Origin: Linepithema humile
Taxonomy: Eukaryota > Arthropoda > Insecta > Hymenoptera > Formicidae
Reading direction: 5' to 3'
DNA: 64,000 bases
Assembly: GCF_040581485.1 (NCBI RefSeq)
Contig: NC_090129.1
Span: 13,341,501 to 13,405,500, forward strand
Shown: positions 1-8,866 of the stretch, piece after piece
Numbering within the stretch: the first letter of the stretch is position 1
How the letters are laid out: the number at the start of each line of letters is the position of its first letter
Program-made: the position numbers and the translations under genes
Notes under the pieces: model-generated
The model's database searches: none
What the model was told of the DNA's origin: nothing
What the model saw: only the letters and a program-made list of their open reading frames with translations

Positions 1-96
1 TTTTATTAACTCCGCAAATCAATATATCGATCGCGGTTCTATCAGCTGTCAAACGCGATATCGGGCGACGAAAATCAAAACGGCGAGGACGCAACA
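1..96 (-). repeat. 3' LTR fragment (window-truncated)
   Basis: Matches 1985-2080 at 93 of 96 positions and ends in GCAACA, the same terminus as the complete LTR. The polypurine tract follows immediately, which fixes this as the 3' LTR of a minus-strand element. Confidence 0.85.
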
Positions 97-111
97 CTTC
101 CCCCTTTCTTC
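97..111 (-). other. Polypurine tract
   Basis: On the minus strand this reads GAAGAAAGGGGGAAG directly before the LTR start TGTTGCG. A purine run in this position primes plus-strand DNA synthesis in LTR retrotransposons. Confidence 0.75.
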
Positions 112-751
112 AAAATTGTCGTCCCGACAATTATTCCAGAGTTCCAATGTTGTCCTCTTGTGATGATTATAAGGTACCAAGATTCTTCTTCGCTCTACCC
201 TATGCTGCTGTAGTAGGTTACCAAGCGTAAATCGTCGGTCCTTATTTCGTTGATTCCAGGGCACCCAAACGATTTTCTTGCTCTACCTTGAGCTTCTGCT
301 GCAAGTTACCGAGCTTCGTTCCTAGGTCCCAATCAACCTTACACCCAAGCGTCTTGCAATCGAGTTTTTCAGACAAGAGGGGGGATAGCTTCCGTGGACC
401 CTTCGCCTTTAAAAAGACTCCTTAAGTCCCTGTCTCGGCATTTACCCTTCGTCCCACGGGAAAACCACGGTCAAAAACCGTGCGCGAGACAGTCTTCAAT
501 CAATTATTCTTCACTTCTTTCCATTTCCATTCCTTTAACTGCTTTCCATTTCCAAACAGTTCCATGTTCGTAAAGATGAAATCTTCAGAACACTAAAAAA
601 AAATAAAACTCAAACAAGTAAATTGATTACAAAAGAAAAATATTAGTTAGGGCTTCGGATGTAATAAAACTTTCTATAATTCCTAAATTTGTCAAATTGT
701 TTAAAATTAATTTAAAAATTTTCAAAATTAATAAAATTTTATCAAGATTAA

Positions 752-1645
752 TTAATTTTTTTTTTCCTCTTCATCGGTCACATTAGGACACTCTGACCGA
801 TAGTACCCCTGTTCACCACACTGCCAACATTCTTTATTTTCTCTATTAGAAAAACTATTTTCATTAACTTCTTTTATGACTTTTGCTCTTTCAATCGCTA
901 ATTTTAGCGATGTTATCTCTTCTAATTGAAGGGTTCTCTTGATGAATCCATTATTTAGCGCGTTTATAAATTGCGCACACGTAATTTTCTCGCGGACTTC
1001 AACTGTACATTCCGCATAAGTTAATCTAACAAGTCTTTCTATCTCAGCACCTAAATCCGAAACATCTCCAAATTTTTGCCGACGATTCGTAAATTGAGTA
1101 TAATATGTGCTTGAGAGACATCCCTCTCCAAAACGTAATTCCAATTTTGATTTTAATTCATCAAAATTTAAATTTTCTATTTCGGACACACATTCTAACA
1201 CCGAACGCGCCTTTCCCCTCAAACAAGAAGCTAATGCGAAAGTTTTGACCCTATTCGACCAATTATTTGCACTAGCTATCAAATTGAATTGTACGAAGAA
1301 TTCGCGTAAAGATCCCGAACCGTCATAAACATCAGGCTTCAATTTATAACCCAAATTCATAGCATTCGCACACAATTCATCTCGTGGTATTAAATTTTCG
1401 CGACAAGCGTTATTCTGAAAGTTATTATGTGCACTTAGCTGGGTTAGTTGTTCTTCAAATCCCTGCATCGCCAAATCTCGCCGCTCCAATTCCGTCTGCA
1501 ACCGCTCCCGTTCCTGCCTGCGCTCCTCCCGAAGCTGCTCCAGCTCCTGCAGGATCGCTCTCAACGTTTCCGTTTCGGCAGACATCGCTGGGGTTTGCGA
1601 GCGTGTTCTCCTTGGCGTATGCGTAGTTGCCATTCTCAAAAACAA
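752..1645 (-). CDS. gag: Gag-like structural protein of LTR retrotransposon
   Basis: 297 codons with an ATG close behind the primer-binding site. Residues ~20-70 are Arg/Glu/Leu rich with heptad character (coiled coil likely). Residues ~100-240 look like the retrotransposon gag capsid-type domain, with the spaced aromatic/Leu pattern around YDGSGSLREFF and a run ending near the ITSLKLAIERAK segment. A zinc-knuckle-like motif lies at 273-286: Cys273, Cys276 and Cys286 are present but the usual His position (281) is Tyr, so it is C-x2-C-x4-Y-x4-C. Role inferred from the family: particle assembly and RNA packaging. The frame is intact, which suggests recent activity or mobilisation in trans. No pol follows downstream. 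The His-to-Tyr change could be one transition and may weaken zinc binding. Confidence 0.8.
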   Translation of the reverse strand: MFLRMATTHTPRRTRSQTPAMSAETETLRAILQELEQLREERRQERERLQTELERRDLAMQGFEEQLTQLSAHNNFQNNACRENLIPRDELCANAMNLGYKLKPDVYDGSGSLREFFVQFNLIASANNWSNRVKTFALASCLRGKARSVLECVSEIENLNFDELKSKLELRFGEGCLSSTYYTQFTNRRQKFGDVSDLGAEIERLVRLTYAECTVEVREKITCAQFINALNNGFIKRTLQLEEITSLKLAIERAKVIKEVNENSFSNRENKECWQCGEQGYYRSECPNVTDEEEKKN

Positions 1646-1677
1646 TAAATCACTGCACAGTCCGATCGTTCGTTATG

Positions 1678-1695
1678 ATCCCGGACGAGCCCCCA
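1678..1695 (-). other. Primer-binding site, tRNA-Pro type
   Basis: On the minus strand the 18 bases read TGGGGGCTCGTCCGGGAT, three bases inside the 5' LTR. This is the well-known primer site complementary to the 3' end of tRNA-Pro, as used by some retroviruses and gypsy elements. The position and TGG start fit the rule exactly. Confidence 0.85.
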
Positions 1696-1698
1696 AAA

Positions 1699-2080
1699 TG
1701 TTGCGTCCGCGAACGGTCTTTCCGTCACAAACGGCACGCACAAAAGAAAGAACACTTTTGTGAACACAACAGAACTTTATTTCACTCAACCACTGAAGGG
1801 TAAAACACAGAACAAGCTCGTTTTAATGGTACACCGCTGAGCTAGCAGAAACACGTCCGCACTTTTCTGCAGCTCCCGAAAATCTGACATCTGTCTCCTT
1901 GTTTACATTCTCTTAGCAACAACTTGTTTATTTACAATATCCTAGTAACTGTTAAACATTTACTATTTCTTAGCAACTATCCTCTTTTATTAACTCCGCA
2001 AATCAATATATCGATCGCGATTCTATCAGCTGTCAAACGCGATATTGGGCGACGAAAATCAAAACGGCGAGGGCGCAACA
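1699..2080 (-). repeat. 5' LTR (382 bp)
   Basis: Begins TGTTGC and ends GCAACA, bounded by the primer site on one side and by mariner sequence on the other. Matches the partial LTR at 1-96. Confidence 0.85.
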
Positions 2081-2169
2081 ATATTAAAAGTTTATTTGGG
2101 ACATTTTTTTGTACAATGCTTATTTTTCGAAATATTTAGTTGTCTGAAGTTAAATGGGACACCCTATAT
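2081..2169 (+). mobile_element. Mariner terminal fragment
   Basis: Nearly identical to 54370-54458, the right terminus of the DD41D mariner further along the window, ending in GACACCCTATATA. Only this end is left here; the LTR retrotransposon begins exactly where the match is cut. Confidence 0.8.
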
Positions 2170-2290
2170 AAAAGAGATTTTCTTGGCCTTTTATGAGAAT
2201 GAACAATTGATACAATATTTACATTATTGCATCAATTGTTTATTCTCATAAAAAATCAAGAAAATCTAATTAAGAAAATCTCTTTTATAT
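2170..2290. repeat. Short foldback (inverted repeat)
   Basis: The left arm (AAAGAGATTTTCTTGG then TGAGAATGAACAATTGAT) is mirrored by the right arm (ATCAATTGTTTATTCTCATAA then TCAAGAAAATCT and again AAGAAAATCTCTTTT). It folds into a hairpin of about 120 bases. Origin unknown, MITE-like. Confidence 0.65.
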
Positions 2291-2649
2291 ATTTTTTTAA
2301 AATTAAGAATTTGTTATTTTTATCTTCAGTGGAGTAAGCCTACTGGGGAAACCACTTAAAAAAAAAACGTGTTAGCATTAGTACCTGATGACTAACGTGG
2401 AAATCTATTGAAATATTTTTACTTAATAAATTTAAAAATAAAAAATTTATTTTAATTCAATTTTAATAAATTAAAAAAAATTTTAATAAATAGGGAGAAA
2501 AACCCACTCATAATTAGATAGTACCGCTCCTAACACTCGGCGGCGCTGGCCATAGCGGCTGTGGCGCGCACGGTAAGGAGAGGAAAAAAGGCGTATACCG
2601 GGGAAATCGGCTGAAATGTTCAACTAATTCTGAGCACTGAACTAAATTA
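2291..2649. other. Noncoding stretch with one GC-richer block
   Basis: Mostly A/T-rich. The block 2515-2640 is GC-richer and its end (AATCGGCTGAAATGTTCAAC and following) resembles 36658-36700 by eye, so it may be part of the same dispersed repeat. No gene seen. Confidence 0.4.
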
Positions 2650-3303
2650 CCAATAGATCTTATAAGATGTTTTCCTATTGATTATTTACATAATGTATGT
2701 TTAGGTATTATGCGTAAATTGTTAAATACATGGATTAGTAGTCAACTATTACCAGTAAAATTGAATGGTCATTCATTTAAACAAATATCTGAACATTTAC
2801 AACAATTAAAAAGTTATGTTTTTTTAGAAATCAACAGAAAACCACGGAAATTAGAAGATTTAGCTCGATAGAAAGGAACTGAATTCAGAACTTTTATATT
2901 GTATTTAGGACCAATAGTACTTCAAAATAATATTGATATAGCTACTTATGAACACTTTTTACTTTTTCATGTTGGAATTTCTATATTGATATCTGATAAA
3001 CATATTTCAGAATTGTCTACAAAATATGCTAAAAAAATTTTATCAACATTTATTGAACATTCTGAAAAAATTTATGATAAGCAATTTTTAATATACAATA
3101 TACATTTATTAAGTCATTTGACTGATGATGTCGATATTTTCGGTCCTTTGGATGCATTTTCTACATTTTCTTTTGAAAGTTATCTCGGTAAATTGAAAAA
3201 GTATGTGAAAAGTCTTACTAATCCATTACAACAAATCTTTAGGCATTTAACAGAAAGTTATAGTTCTTCGTTAAATAAAATTAAATGTAATTGCACATGT
3301 TGA
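2650..3303 (+). pseudogene. Tnp2-type (CACTA/EnSpm-like) transposase fragment
   Basis: Frame 1 is open from 2650 apart from one TAG at 2869-2871, at a place where relatives probably have Trp. The translated segment contains FPIDYLHNVCLGIMRKLL near its start, then a TEFRTF...YLGPIVL block and a HLLSHLTDDVDIFGPLDAFS-type block. These resemble the C-terminal half (DUF4218-like region) of animal and plant EnSpm/CACTA Tnp2 proteins. Role of the family: DNA transposition. This copy lacks the catalytic N-terminal part and carries a stop, so it is dead. Its continuation lies at 3531-3844 and, beyond the inserted LTR retrotransposon, at 8346-8425. Assignment is from remembered family pattern, not a search. 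Confidence 0.65.
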
Positions 3304-3434
3304 GAACATGGTGATTTTCGATCAACACCTCAATAAATAATTCTCGCAATCACATACGTGATCACTTCATAAAAGTTTTTATTAATAATGACGAATTAAA
3401 TTTACTGTCTTCTAAGAAACAGTTTGTAAGGGTA

Positions 3435-3475
3435 GCACTGATGATGGCTGAAAGATCAGCCGAAACGTATGCTGC
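3435..3475 (+). ncRNA. Hammerhead-ribozyme-like core, probable Penelope-type element end
   Basis: CTGATGA (3438-3444) is followed by a 5-bp stem GGCTG/CAGCC with a 6-base loop (3446-3461) and GAAA (3462-3465). This is the order of conserved core elements of a hammerhead ribozyme. ACGTATG (3465-3471) could pair with CATACGT at 3353-3359 as stem III, but the base after it is G where cleavage needs A, C or U, and I see no convincing stem I. Penelope-like retroelements are known to carry hammerheads, and the following AATTAAAACATTGGTTTCAG would fit such an end. It probably is a degenerate, inactive copy. Confidence 0.4.
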
Positions 3476-3530
3476 TTAATTAAAACATTGGTTTCAGTAA
3501 AAAGTATCAAGAATTATAATCTTCTTTGGC

Positions 3531-3844
3531 TTGAGATCCTTCTGCTATTCCATCGTTTTTAAATGTAATTCGCTAATAGAGCTAAATTGCAATCACAATT
3601 TAGGGCCGTTACATGCATCTATTTTACATATGCATTATGAGCAATATAAAAAGTTAAATTTTCATGATGTAGTTTTTTCTATTAATTCAAATGCTGATTG
3701 TTATTGCTTAACTAAAGAAAATACCTTAATAAAAATTTTGAATATAATTAAATTAATCAATAAGATATTTTTCATCGGTAACAGATTGTAGGTTGCGAAT
3801 CATTATATAAATATCCTTTCGATTCTAAAAAGTTAAAAATTTTT
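3531..3844 (+). pseudogene. C-terminal piece of the Tnp2-type transposase, split by LTR insertion
   Basis: From about 3595 the frame reads a GPLHASILHMHYEQYKKLNF-like segment followed by NADCYCLTKEN and a hydrophobic strand. In relatives the block after GPL...YKK continues through DxYxLT...I.....IWPI. The last piece (EIWPIDLITVKYS) is found at 8365-8410, immediately beyond the inserted retrotransposon. There are stops at 3789 and later, so the copy is non-functional. It documents that the 3845-8340 element landed inside this older gene. Confidence 0.55.
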
Positions 3845-4023
3845 TGTTATAACTTGAAATGTTATTTATTGTAGTCACACATAAAATACATTAGATCAAG
3901 TGGAAACTAATAATCAAAAAGTCTCTAAAAAAGTCCGTCCTATCTTTTTTGTCTCTTTTGTTCTCTCTCGTACCTCACTCGCGCGACCCCTTCCCAGACT
4001 CGACTGTAGGCGAGTCCACAACA
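3845..4023 (-). repeat. 3' LTR (179 bp)
   Basis: TG...CA termini, preceded on the minus strand by the polypurine tract AAGGGGAAGGAG. Differs from the partner LTR by C versus T in the ACCTCACT/ACTTCACT segment. Confidence 0.93.
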
Positions 4024-4035
4024 CTCCTTCCCCTT
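4024..4035 (-). other. Polypurine tract
   Basis: Minus-strand AAGGGGAAGGAG lies flush against the 3' LTR start. It overlaps the stop codon of the polyprotein by two bases, showing a very compact element. Confidence 0.8.
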
Positions 4036-7000
4036 ACAAGTTGAGGCGGTTCACGGGCCTACGGATACGGCCCGAACGGCGAGGTTCTTGTGTCTGCTTT
4101 CCGTAATCCTTTTCCAGCTGCTTTTCTGTTATCTCTGACGGATTTTCATCTTCAACTGCCGTGCCCCATGCTTCTGCATGAGCTTGCTGAGGAGTCCCCG
4201 CCTGGTGATCTTCTTCAAGTAGTCCTTCCTTACTCGAATTTGCCAGTTCGGAGACTGATGGTGTGTTTCTGGTCTGAATGTTCAAATGACTCGGCGATCG
4301 TACTGTGGACTCCGGTATCGACTCGACGGTGGTGGCTGCGACCGGTTTTCGGATGATCTGATCTAAGTGACGTTTCTTTTGGTCCCCGTCCGGTGTTTTG
4401 ATTGTAAAGTTTCGTGAGCCATTGATTTCTTCAATCTTCCCAGACTCCCATTTAGGGCCTCTGCCAAAATTTCGATATAATACGTCATCGGATACTGAGA
4501 GTTTTCTGTTCTGCAGCCAAGGCTTCTCTTCTCCTTTCTCTTCGAAATTTTGGCTCGTTTCGGGGTGGAATTTGTCCAAAAGTGTACGCAGTCGTCTCCC
4601 CATTAGTAGCTCCGCCGGTGATTTTCCTGTTGTAGCACCCGGTGTCGATCTTAGTGCCAGCAAGATGTTTGCCAATCCTACTTGCCACTCTCGCGCAGGT
4701 ATTTTTTTCAGTTGATGTTTCAGTGTTTGAACCATTCTTTCCGCTAGTCCATTTGATGCGGGATGGTACGGTGCTGTTTGAATGAATTTTATTCCGTGCT
4801 TCTGAAGGTACTCCTTTACCTCAGCTGCCACAAACCCGGTACCATTGTCCGATACGACTACGTCTGGAATACCGTGAGTTGCAAAAGCTTCTCTGAAGCC
4901 TTTTATCACGGTGTTGGCTGACATTGACCCTCCAGTTTCTTTGACCTCCGGCCATTTCGTGTGGGCGTCGACCATGACTAAAAAAGTATGTCCCATTATG
5001 GGCCCCGCAAAATCGACGTGAATGCGTGACCAGGGTTTCCCAGACGGTGCCCAACTCACCGGTTCCGCCTTTCGGGGTTCTTTCCTCGTCTGTACACACG
5101 CTGCACAGTTACCGATCATTTCTTCGATGTCTTTGTCCAACGCCGGCCACCAGACATAGCTGCGGGCGATAGCCTTTGTTCGGTTTATACCTTGATGTAC
5201 TTTATGAAGAAGCCCCAGGACGGCAGCTCGCAAAACTTTTGGAACTATCACGCGGCTACCCCACAGCAGACAGCCTCGCAATACTGATAGAGATCCGTTT
5301 CTATGCTTCCACGGTATGTAATCCGGTTCATTAGGAAGTTCTTCGATAGTTCCGTGCAGGACTGCTCTTCGGACTCTTGCCAGTACTTGATCTTTTGACG
5401 TCGCCTGTTCGATGTTTTTAGCGGTTAATGGTGATCCTGTCGGCGCTTCTTCCAGGAGAAGCACGTCTGCCGGTTCCGGGAAACTTCTCTCCTCTCCGGG
5501 CAATGGCAATCTGCTGCAAGCATCCGCGTTCGCATGTTTTTTTCCTGGCCTGTAGTTCAACACAAAGTTGTAGCTGCCCAAAATCAAATTCCATCTGAGC
5601 ATTCGAGGCGATAATGTTTCTGGCACGGCTTTTCCTTGTTTTAGCAGCCCCAACAGCGGCTTGTGATCTGTCAGGATGGTTACCGGGCGTCCCCAAATGA
5701 ATCTGTGGAATTTTTTGAGTCCAAACATTATCGCCAGAGCCTCCTTGTCGATTTGCGCGTAGTTTTTCTCGCTTGTCTGCAGAGTTCTTGAGCCAAACGC
5801 AATCGGTGCCTCTGATCCATTTGGTAGCTTGTGGGATAGCACTGCCCCCACGCCGTAAGGTGACGCATCGCACGCTAACAATAAAGGCAATGTTTGATCG
5901 TAATGTGTCAGCACCCTGTCCGTCGTTAGCAACTCCTTAGATTGCTGGAAAGCTTGTTCCTGTCTTGAACCCCATACCCAGGTCGTCTTCTTCGACAGTA
6001 GTTCGTAGAGAGGTCCTGCGACCGACGCTTTATTTGGCATAAATCGTTCATAAAAATTCATCAAGCCTAAAAACGACTCTAGTTCTGTTCTATTTCTCGG
6101 TGGTGCCGCTTCTTTTATTGCTCGAACCTTTTCGTTCGTAGGGTGCACTCCCTCGGCGTCTATTCTGAAACCCAGGAATTCGACAGAGTGTCTTGCAAAT
6201 GCGCACTTATTTTTATTTATACGCAACCCTACCTCTACGAAACGCTTCAAAACTTCTTGTACTCTTTGCCAGTGTTCATCTACCGACCGACCTGCGATTA
6301 GAATGTCGTCTAAATAAACGATGATTCCTTCCAGTCCCCCGAGGATGGTTTCCATCAGTCTTTGGAAACATGCCGGAGCTGACGAGATTCCGAACGGAAG
6401 CCTTTTTACCCGAAACAAGCCCTTGGTGGTGTTCAGTGTTAGCATCTTCGACGACTCCTCGTCCACACGTACTTGTGTATATGCCCGGTCTAAATCAAGT
6501 TTGGTGAAGACTCTTCCTCCAGCCAATATCGCCAGACCTTCGGTTATAGTCGGTAGGGGATAGACATCTGTTTTGATAACGGTATTCACCGTGCCCTTGT
6601 AGTCGCCGCAGATACGGATGTCTCCGTTTCGCTTCAGCACCGGGACGATGGGTGTTGCCCAATCGGATTGATTTACCTGTTCTAATACGTCTTCTTTTAC
6701 CATTCGTGTTAATTCTGCTTCCACTTTCGCTTGCAGAGCTAGCGGAACCGCACGATGTCGCCTGAAAATTGGTCTTGCCCCCTCGTCTAATACGATCTTG
6801 ATGGGCGCTCCCCTATAACGTCCCAATTCTTGGCGAAAAACTTCTTTGTACTGCTCTAACGCCGGTGGCGGAGCCTCCTCTTGCACCCAATGTGTTCCGC
6901 TTACCGAGATCCCCAGTGTTCCGAACCAGTCCCGCCCGAGCAGATTTGGTCCGTTGTTTGCCATGATCATCAGCCGCAGCTGTGATTTGATACCTCGGAA

Positions 7001-8074
7001 CTGTACTTTGACCTTGCACTCCCCCAAGGTTTCCAGTTGTTGTTTCGACCAAGTTCGGAGGATTACTTTGGAACTTTCCAGCTTCTTACCGGCAGGCCAT
7101 ATTCTGTTAAACGTTTCTCGACCTATGATAGTGTGTCCAGCTCCTGAATCAATCTCCATTTCTACCGGAAATCCTTCAATCATTACCGATGCTGTTCGTT
7201 TGTCGGTAGTTTCACGTGCAGATACGTTGAATAGGTAGCTAACCGAACTGCTTTCTTCATTATCCTCTTCTGTATGATGGCATTTTGATGTCTCTTTCTT
7301 CTTTTGTCCTTCGCATTTGTTGGATGAATCTTTCTTTCCATCTTTTTTTTTCTTGAAACAAGCTCCTTCGATGTGACCAATTTTTTTACAGTATCTGCAC
7401 TCTGTCTGAATGTGTGTACAAGTTTCTGGGAGGTGACTCCCATTACATCTGAAACACGGTCGTTTTTTGCTTTCCTGTTGTTTATTTATTGTGCTTTCCA
7501 CCTGTTGACCAGTGTTATAATTTGCTTTCAATTCCGAGATGTTCTTGTTCGCTGACTCGTCTGCCAACGCTGCATCTTTTACTTTCTTGAACGTAAGGTC
7601 AGCGTCAGCCAACAGTCTTCGTTGAAGTCGCTCATCTCTCATTCCGCAAATCAATCTATCCAATAACATTTCTTCCAAATCCGTGAACTCGCAGTGTTCG
7701 CTTAACCTCCTGAGCTCCGCTAAGTAGTCTGCCAACGTCTCATTTTGCAGTTGATCCCGGCGATTAAATTTGAATCTTTGCACAAACTTACTGGGTCGTG
7801 GGTTGAAGTGTTCGGACAACAGTGTGATGGCCTCGTTAAATGTCAAATCGCTCGGTTTTCTAGGAGTAGCCAGTGACCGTAGTGTGGCGTATGTTACCTT
7901 GCCGCATGCTGAATAAAAAACTGCCTTTTTCTTGTTTTCTGAAGTGATGTCGTTCGCCTCAAAATAAAATCCTAATTGTTCACGGTATACTTCCCACGAA
8001 TCTGCCGAACCTGGTACGAACTCGGAAACCGATCCTACGGTTCCTACGACTGTCTTTGCCGTTACGTCTGTCAT
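4034..8074 (-). CDS. gag-pol: Gag-Pol polyprotein (gag, protease, RT, RNase H, integrase)
   Basis: 1346 codons, uninterrupted. Gag domain ~20-190. Two zinc knuckles follow: Cys207/Cys210/His214/Cys219 (C-x2-C-x3-H-x4-C) and Cys226/Cys229/His234/Cys239 (C-x2-C-x4-H-x4-C). Aspartic protease active site DSG at 309-311. Reverse transcriptase ~440-640, with LPFGISSAP at 559-567 and the catalytic YLDD at 587-590. RNase H ~730-850, with Asp736, Glu778 and Asp803. Integrase: zinc-binding His957/His960/Cys990/Cys993, then catalytic Asp1021, Asp1076 and Glu1112 with 35 residues between the last two (DD35E). Together these would make cDNA and insert it in the genome. The start ATG is 71 bases from the primer site. 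No frameshift separates gag from pol. Remembered relatives are annotated as K02A2.6-like proteins in insects. Confidence 0.95.
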   Translation of the reverse strand: MTDVTAKTVVGTVGSVSEFVPGSADSWEVYREQLGFYFEANDITSENKKKAVFYSACGKVTYATLRSLATPRKPSDLTFNEAITLLSEHFNPRPSKFVQRFKFNRRDQLQNETLADYLAELRRLSEHCEFTDLEEMLLDRLICGMRDERLQRRLLADADLTFKKVKDAALADESANKNISELKANYNTGQQVESTINKQQESKKRPCFRCNGSHLPETCTHIQTECRYCKKIGHIEGACFKKKKDGKKDSSNKCEGQKKKETSKCHHTEEDNEESSSVSYLFNVSARETTDKRTASVMIEGFPVEMEIDSGAGHTIIGRETFNRIWPAGKKLESSKVILRTWSKQQLETLGECKVKVQFRGIKSQLRLMIMANNGPNLLGRDWFGTLGISVSGTHWVQEEAPPPALEQYKEVFRQELGRYRGAPIKIVLDEGARPIFRRHRAVPLALQAKVEAELTRMVKEDVLEQVNQSDWATPIVPVLKRNGDIRICGDYKGTVNTVIKTDVYPLPTITEGLAILAGGRVFTKLDLDRAYTQVRVDEESSKMLTLNTTKGLFRVKRLPFGISSAPACFQRLMETILGGLEGIIVYLDDILIAGRSVDEHWQRVQEVLKRFVEVGLRINKNKCAFARHSVEFLGFRIDAEGVHPTNEKVRAIKEAAPPRNRTELESFLGLMNFYERFMPNKASVAGPLYELLSKKTTWVWGSRQEQAFQQSKELLTTDRVLTHYDQTLPLLLACDASPYGVGAVLSHKLPNGSEAPIAFGSRTLQTSEKNYAQIDKEALAIMFGLKKFHRFIWGRPVTILTDHKPLLGLLKQGKAVPETLSPRMLRWNLILGSYNFVLNYRPGKKHANADACSRLPLPGEERSFPEPADVLLLEEAPTGSPLTAKNIEQATSKDQVLARVRRAVLHGTIEELPNEPDYIPWKHRNGSLSVLRGCLLWGSRVIVPKVLRAAVLGLLHKVHQGINRTKAIARSYVWWPALDKDIEEMIGNCAACVQTRKEPRKAEPVSWAPSGKPWSRIHVDFAGPIMGHTFLVMVDAHTKWPEVKETGGSMSANTVIKGFREAFATHGIPDVVVSDNGTGFVAAEVKEYLQKHGIKFIQTAPYHPASNGLAERMVQTLKHQLKKIPAREWQVGLANILLALRSTPGATTGKSPAELLMGRRLRTLLDKFHPETSQNFEEKGEEKPWLQNRKLSVSDDVLYRNFGRGPKWESGKIEEINGSRNFTIKTPDGDQKKRHLDQIIRKPVAATTVESIPESTVRSPSHLNIQTRNTPSVSELANSSKEGLLEEDHQAGTPQQAHAEAWGTAVEDENPSEITEKQLEKDYGKQTQEPRRSGRIRRPVNRLNL

Positions 8075-8145
8075 TTCTAGGTTATATTATTTCTTAGACC
8101 GTGATTTCTCTTTCTTGGATTTATTTTCCGTCTGTATCAATGTTT

Positions 8146-8158
8146 ATCCTCGTCGCCA
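8146..8158 (-). other. Primer-binding site (tRNA not assigned)
   Basis: Minus strand reads TGGCGACGAGGAT, three bases inside the 5' LTR. The first seven bases would suit an arginine tRNA 3' end, but the rest does not match isoacceptors I remember. Position and TGG start support the call. Confidence 0.6.
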
Positions 8159-8161
8159 ATA

Positions 8162-8340
8162 TGTTATAACTTGAAATGTTATTTATTGTAGTCACACATA
8201 AAATACATTAGATCAAGTGGAAACTAATAATCAAAAAGTCTCTAAAAAAGTCCGTCCTATCTTTTTTGTCTCTTTTGTTCTCTCTCGTACTTCACTCGCG
8301 CGACCCCTTCCCAGACTCGACTGTAGGCGAGTCCACAACA
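8162..8340 (-). repeat. 5' LTR (179 bp)
   Basis: Same termini and sequence as 3845-4023 apart from one base. Flanked on the right by the TTTTT target duplication and then by the continuation of the Tnp2-type pseudogene. Confidence 0.93.
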
Positions 8341-8345
8341 TTTTT

Positions 8346-8425
8346 ATTAGCCATGCAATTTTAGATGAAAATGAGATTTGGCCAATAGACTTAATAACAG
8401 TAAAATATAGTATTTCCATATTATA
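8346..8425 (+). pseudogene. Last piece of the interrupted Tnp2-type transposase
   Basis: Reads ISHAILDENEIWPIDLITVK in the frame expected to continue 3531-3844 once the retrotransposon is removed, then stops. The IWPI motif is typical near the end of this protein family. Assignment from remembered pattern. Confidence 0.5.
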
Positions 8426-8559
8426 AGAAATCTCGAAAATGTTGGGTTTCATTTCCATTAATTCATTCAATTCTTTAATTTTTCCACTACTCTTTATTAT
8501 TTGGTTTGATAATTATTTGGTTTACGAATTATTTTATTTTACTTAATCATCTTATAATT

Positions 8560-8864
8560 AAATTATCTTTATATCAATTTGCAATATTATTCTATATTAA
8601 GCAAAAACAAATATTTGTATTTTTATAACTTTGCTGCATTTAAAATGTTTTTCATTTATCTTTGTATTTTACATATACGTATGTGCAATAAAAGAATAAT
8701 TTATTATTCAATATTATTAAATAAAAACAAACATTTTTATTTCAATAATTTTACTTAAAATGTTTCTTATTTAACTTTACATAGTATAATTTACATATAC
8801 GTATGTGCAATAAAAAAAAGAAAAATATAATTTATTTATTGTAATAAATATCTGTTTATTGTAA
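8560..8864. repeat. Two diverged tandem copies of a ~145-bp AT-rich unit
   Basis: ATATTCTATATTAAGCAAAAACAA... and the ACATATACGTATGTGCAATAAAA segment occur twice (near 8670-8695 and 8793-8815) with matching surroundings. No coding content. Confidence 0.6.
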
Positions 8865-8866
8865 TA

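Larger units (their letters stand above)
1..2080 (-). mobile_element. gag-only (non-autonomous) LTR retrotransposon, 3' LTR cut by window edge
   Basis: The last 96 bases of the LTR at 1-96 recur at 1985-2080 with three mismatches. Read on the minus strand the order is 5' LTR (2080-1699), tRNA-type primer site (1695-1678), gag (1645-752), a noncoding tail with diverged ~95-bp tandem duplications (roughly 110-480), polypurine tract (111-97) and 3' LTR. The internal part is only about 1.6 kb and holds no protease, reverse transcriptase or integrase. The element would therefore depend on a relative for pol. The tRNA-Pro primer site and gag type suggest Ty3/gypsy; the clade is not determined. It sits against a mariner end at 2081, so it probably inserted into that mariner copy. 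The target duplication cannot be checked because the other end is outside the window. Confidence 0.8.
3845..8340 (-). mobile_element. Complete young Ty3/gypsy LTR retrotransposon (mag-like)
   Basis: Two 179-bp LTRs (3845-4023 and 8162-8340) differ at one position. Both begin TGTTATAAC and end CCACAACA. The five bases before (3840-3844) and after (8341-8345) are both TTTTT, a target duplication. On the minus strand the order is 5' LTR, primer site, one long gag-pol ORF, polypurine tract, 3' LTR. Short LTRs, a single fused gag-pol frame and two zinc knuckles resemble the mag clade. Total length 4496 bp. All essential parts appear present, so it may be capable of transposition; insertion was recent judging from the near-identical LTRs. 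Confidence 0.95.

Noticed and set aside
4821..5099. Frames antisense or out of phase within 4034-8074
   Set aside because: Shadows of the gag-pol polyprotein; no independent motif.
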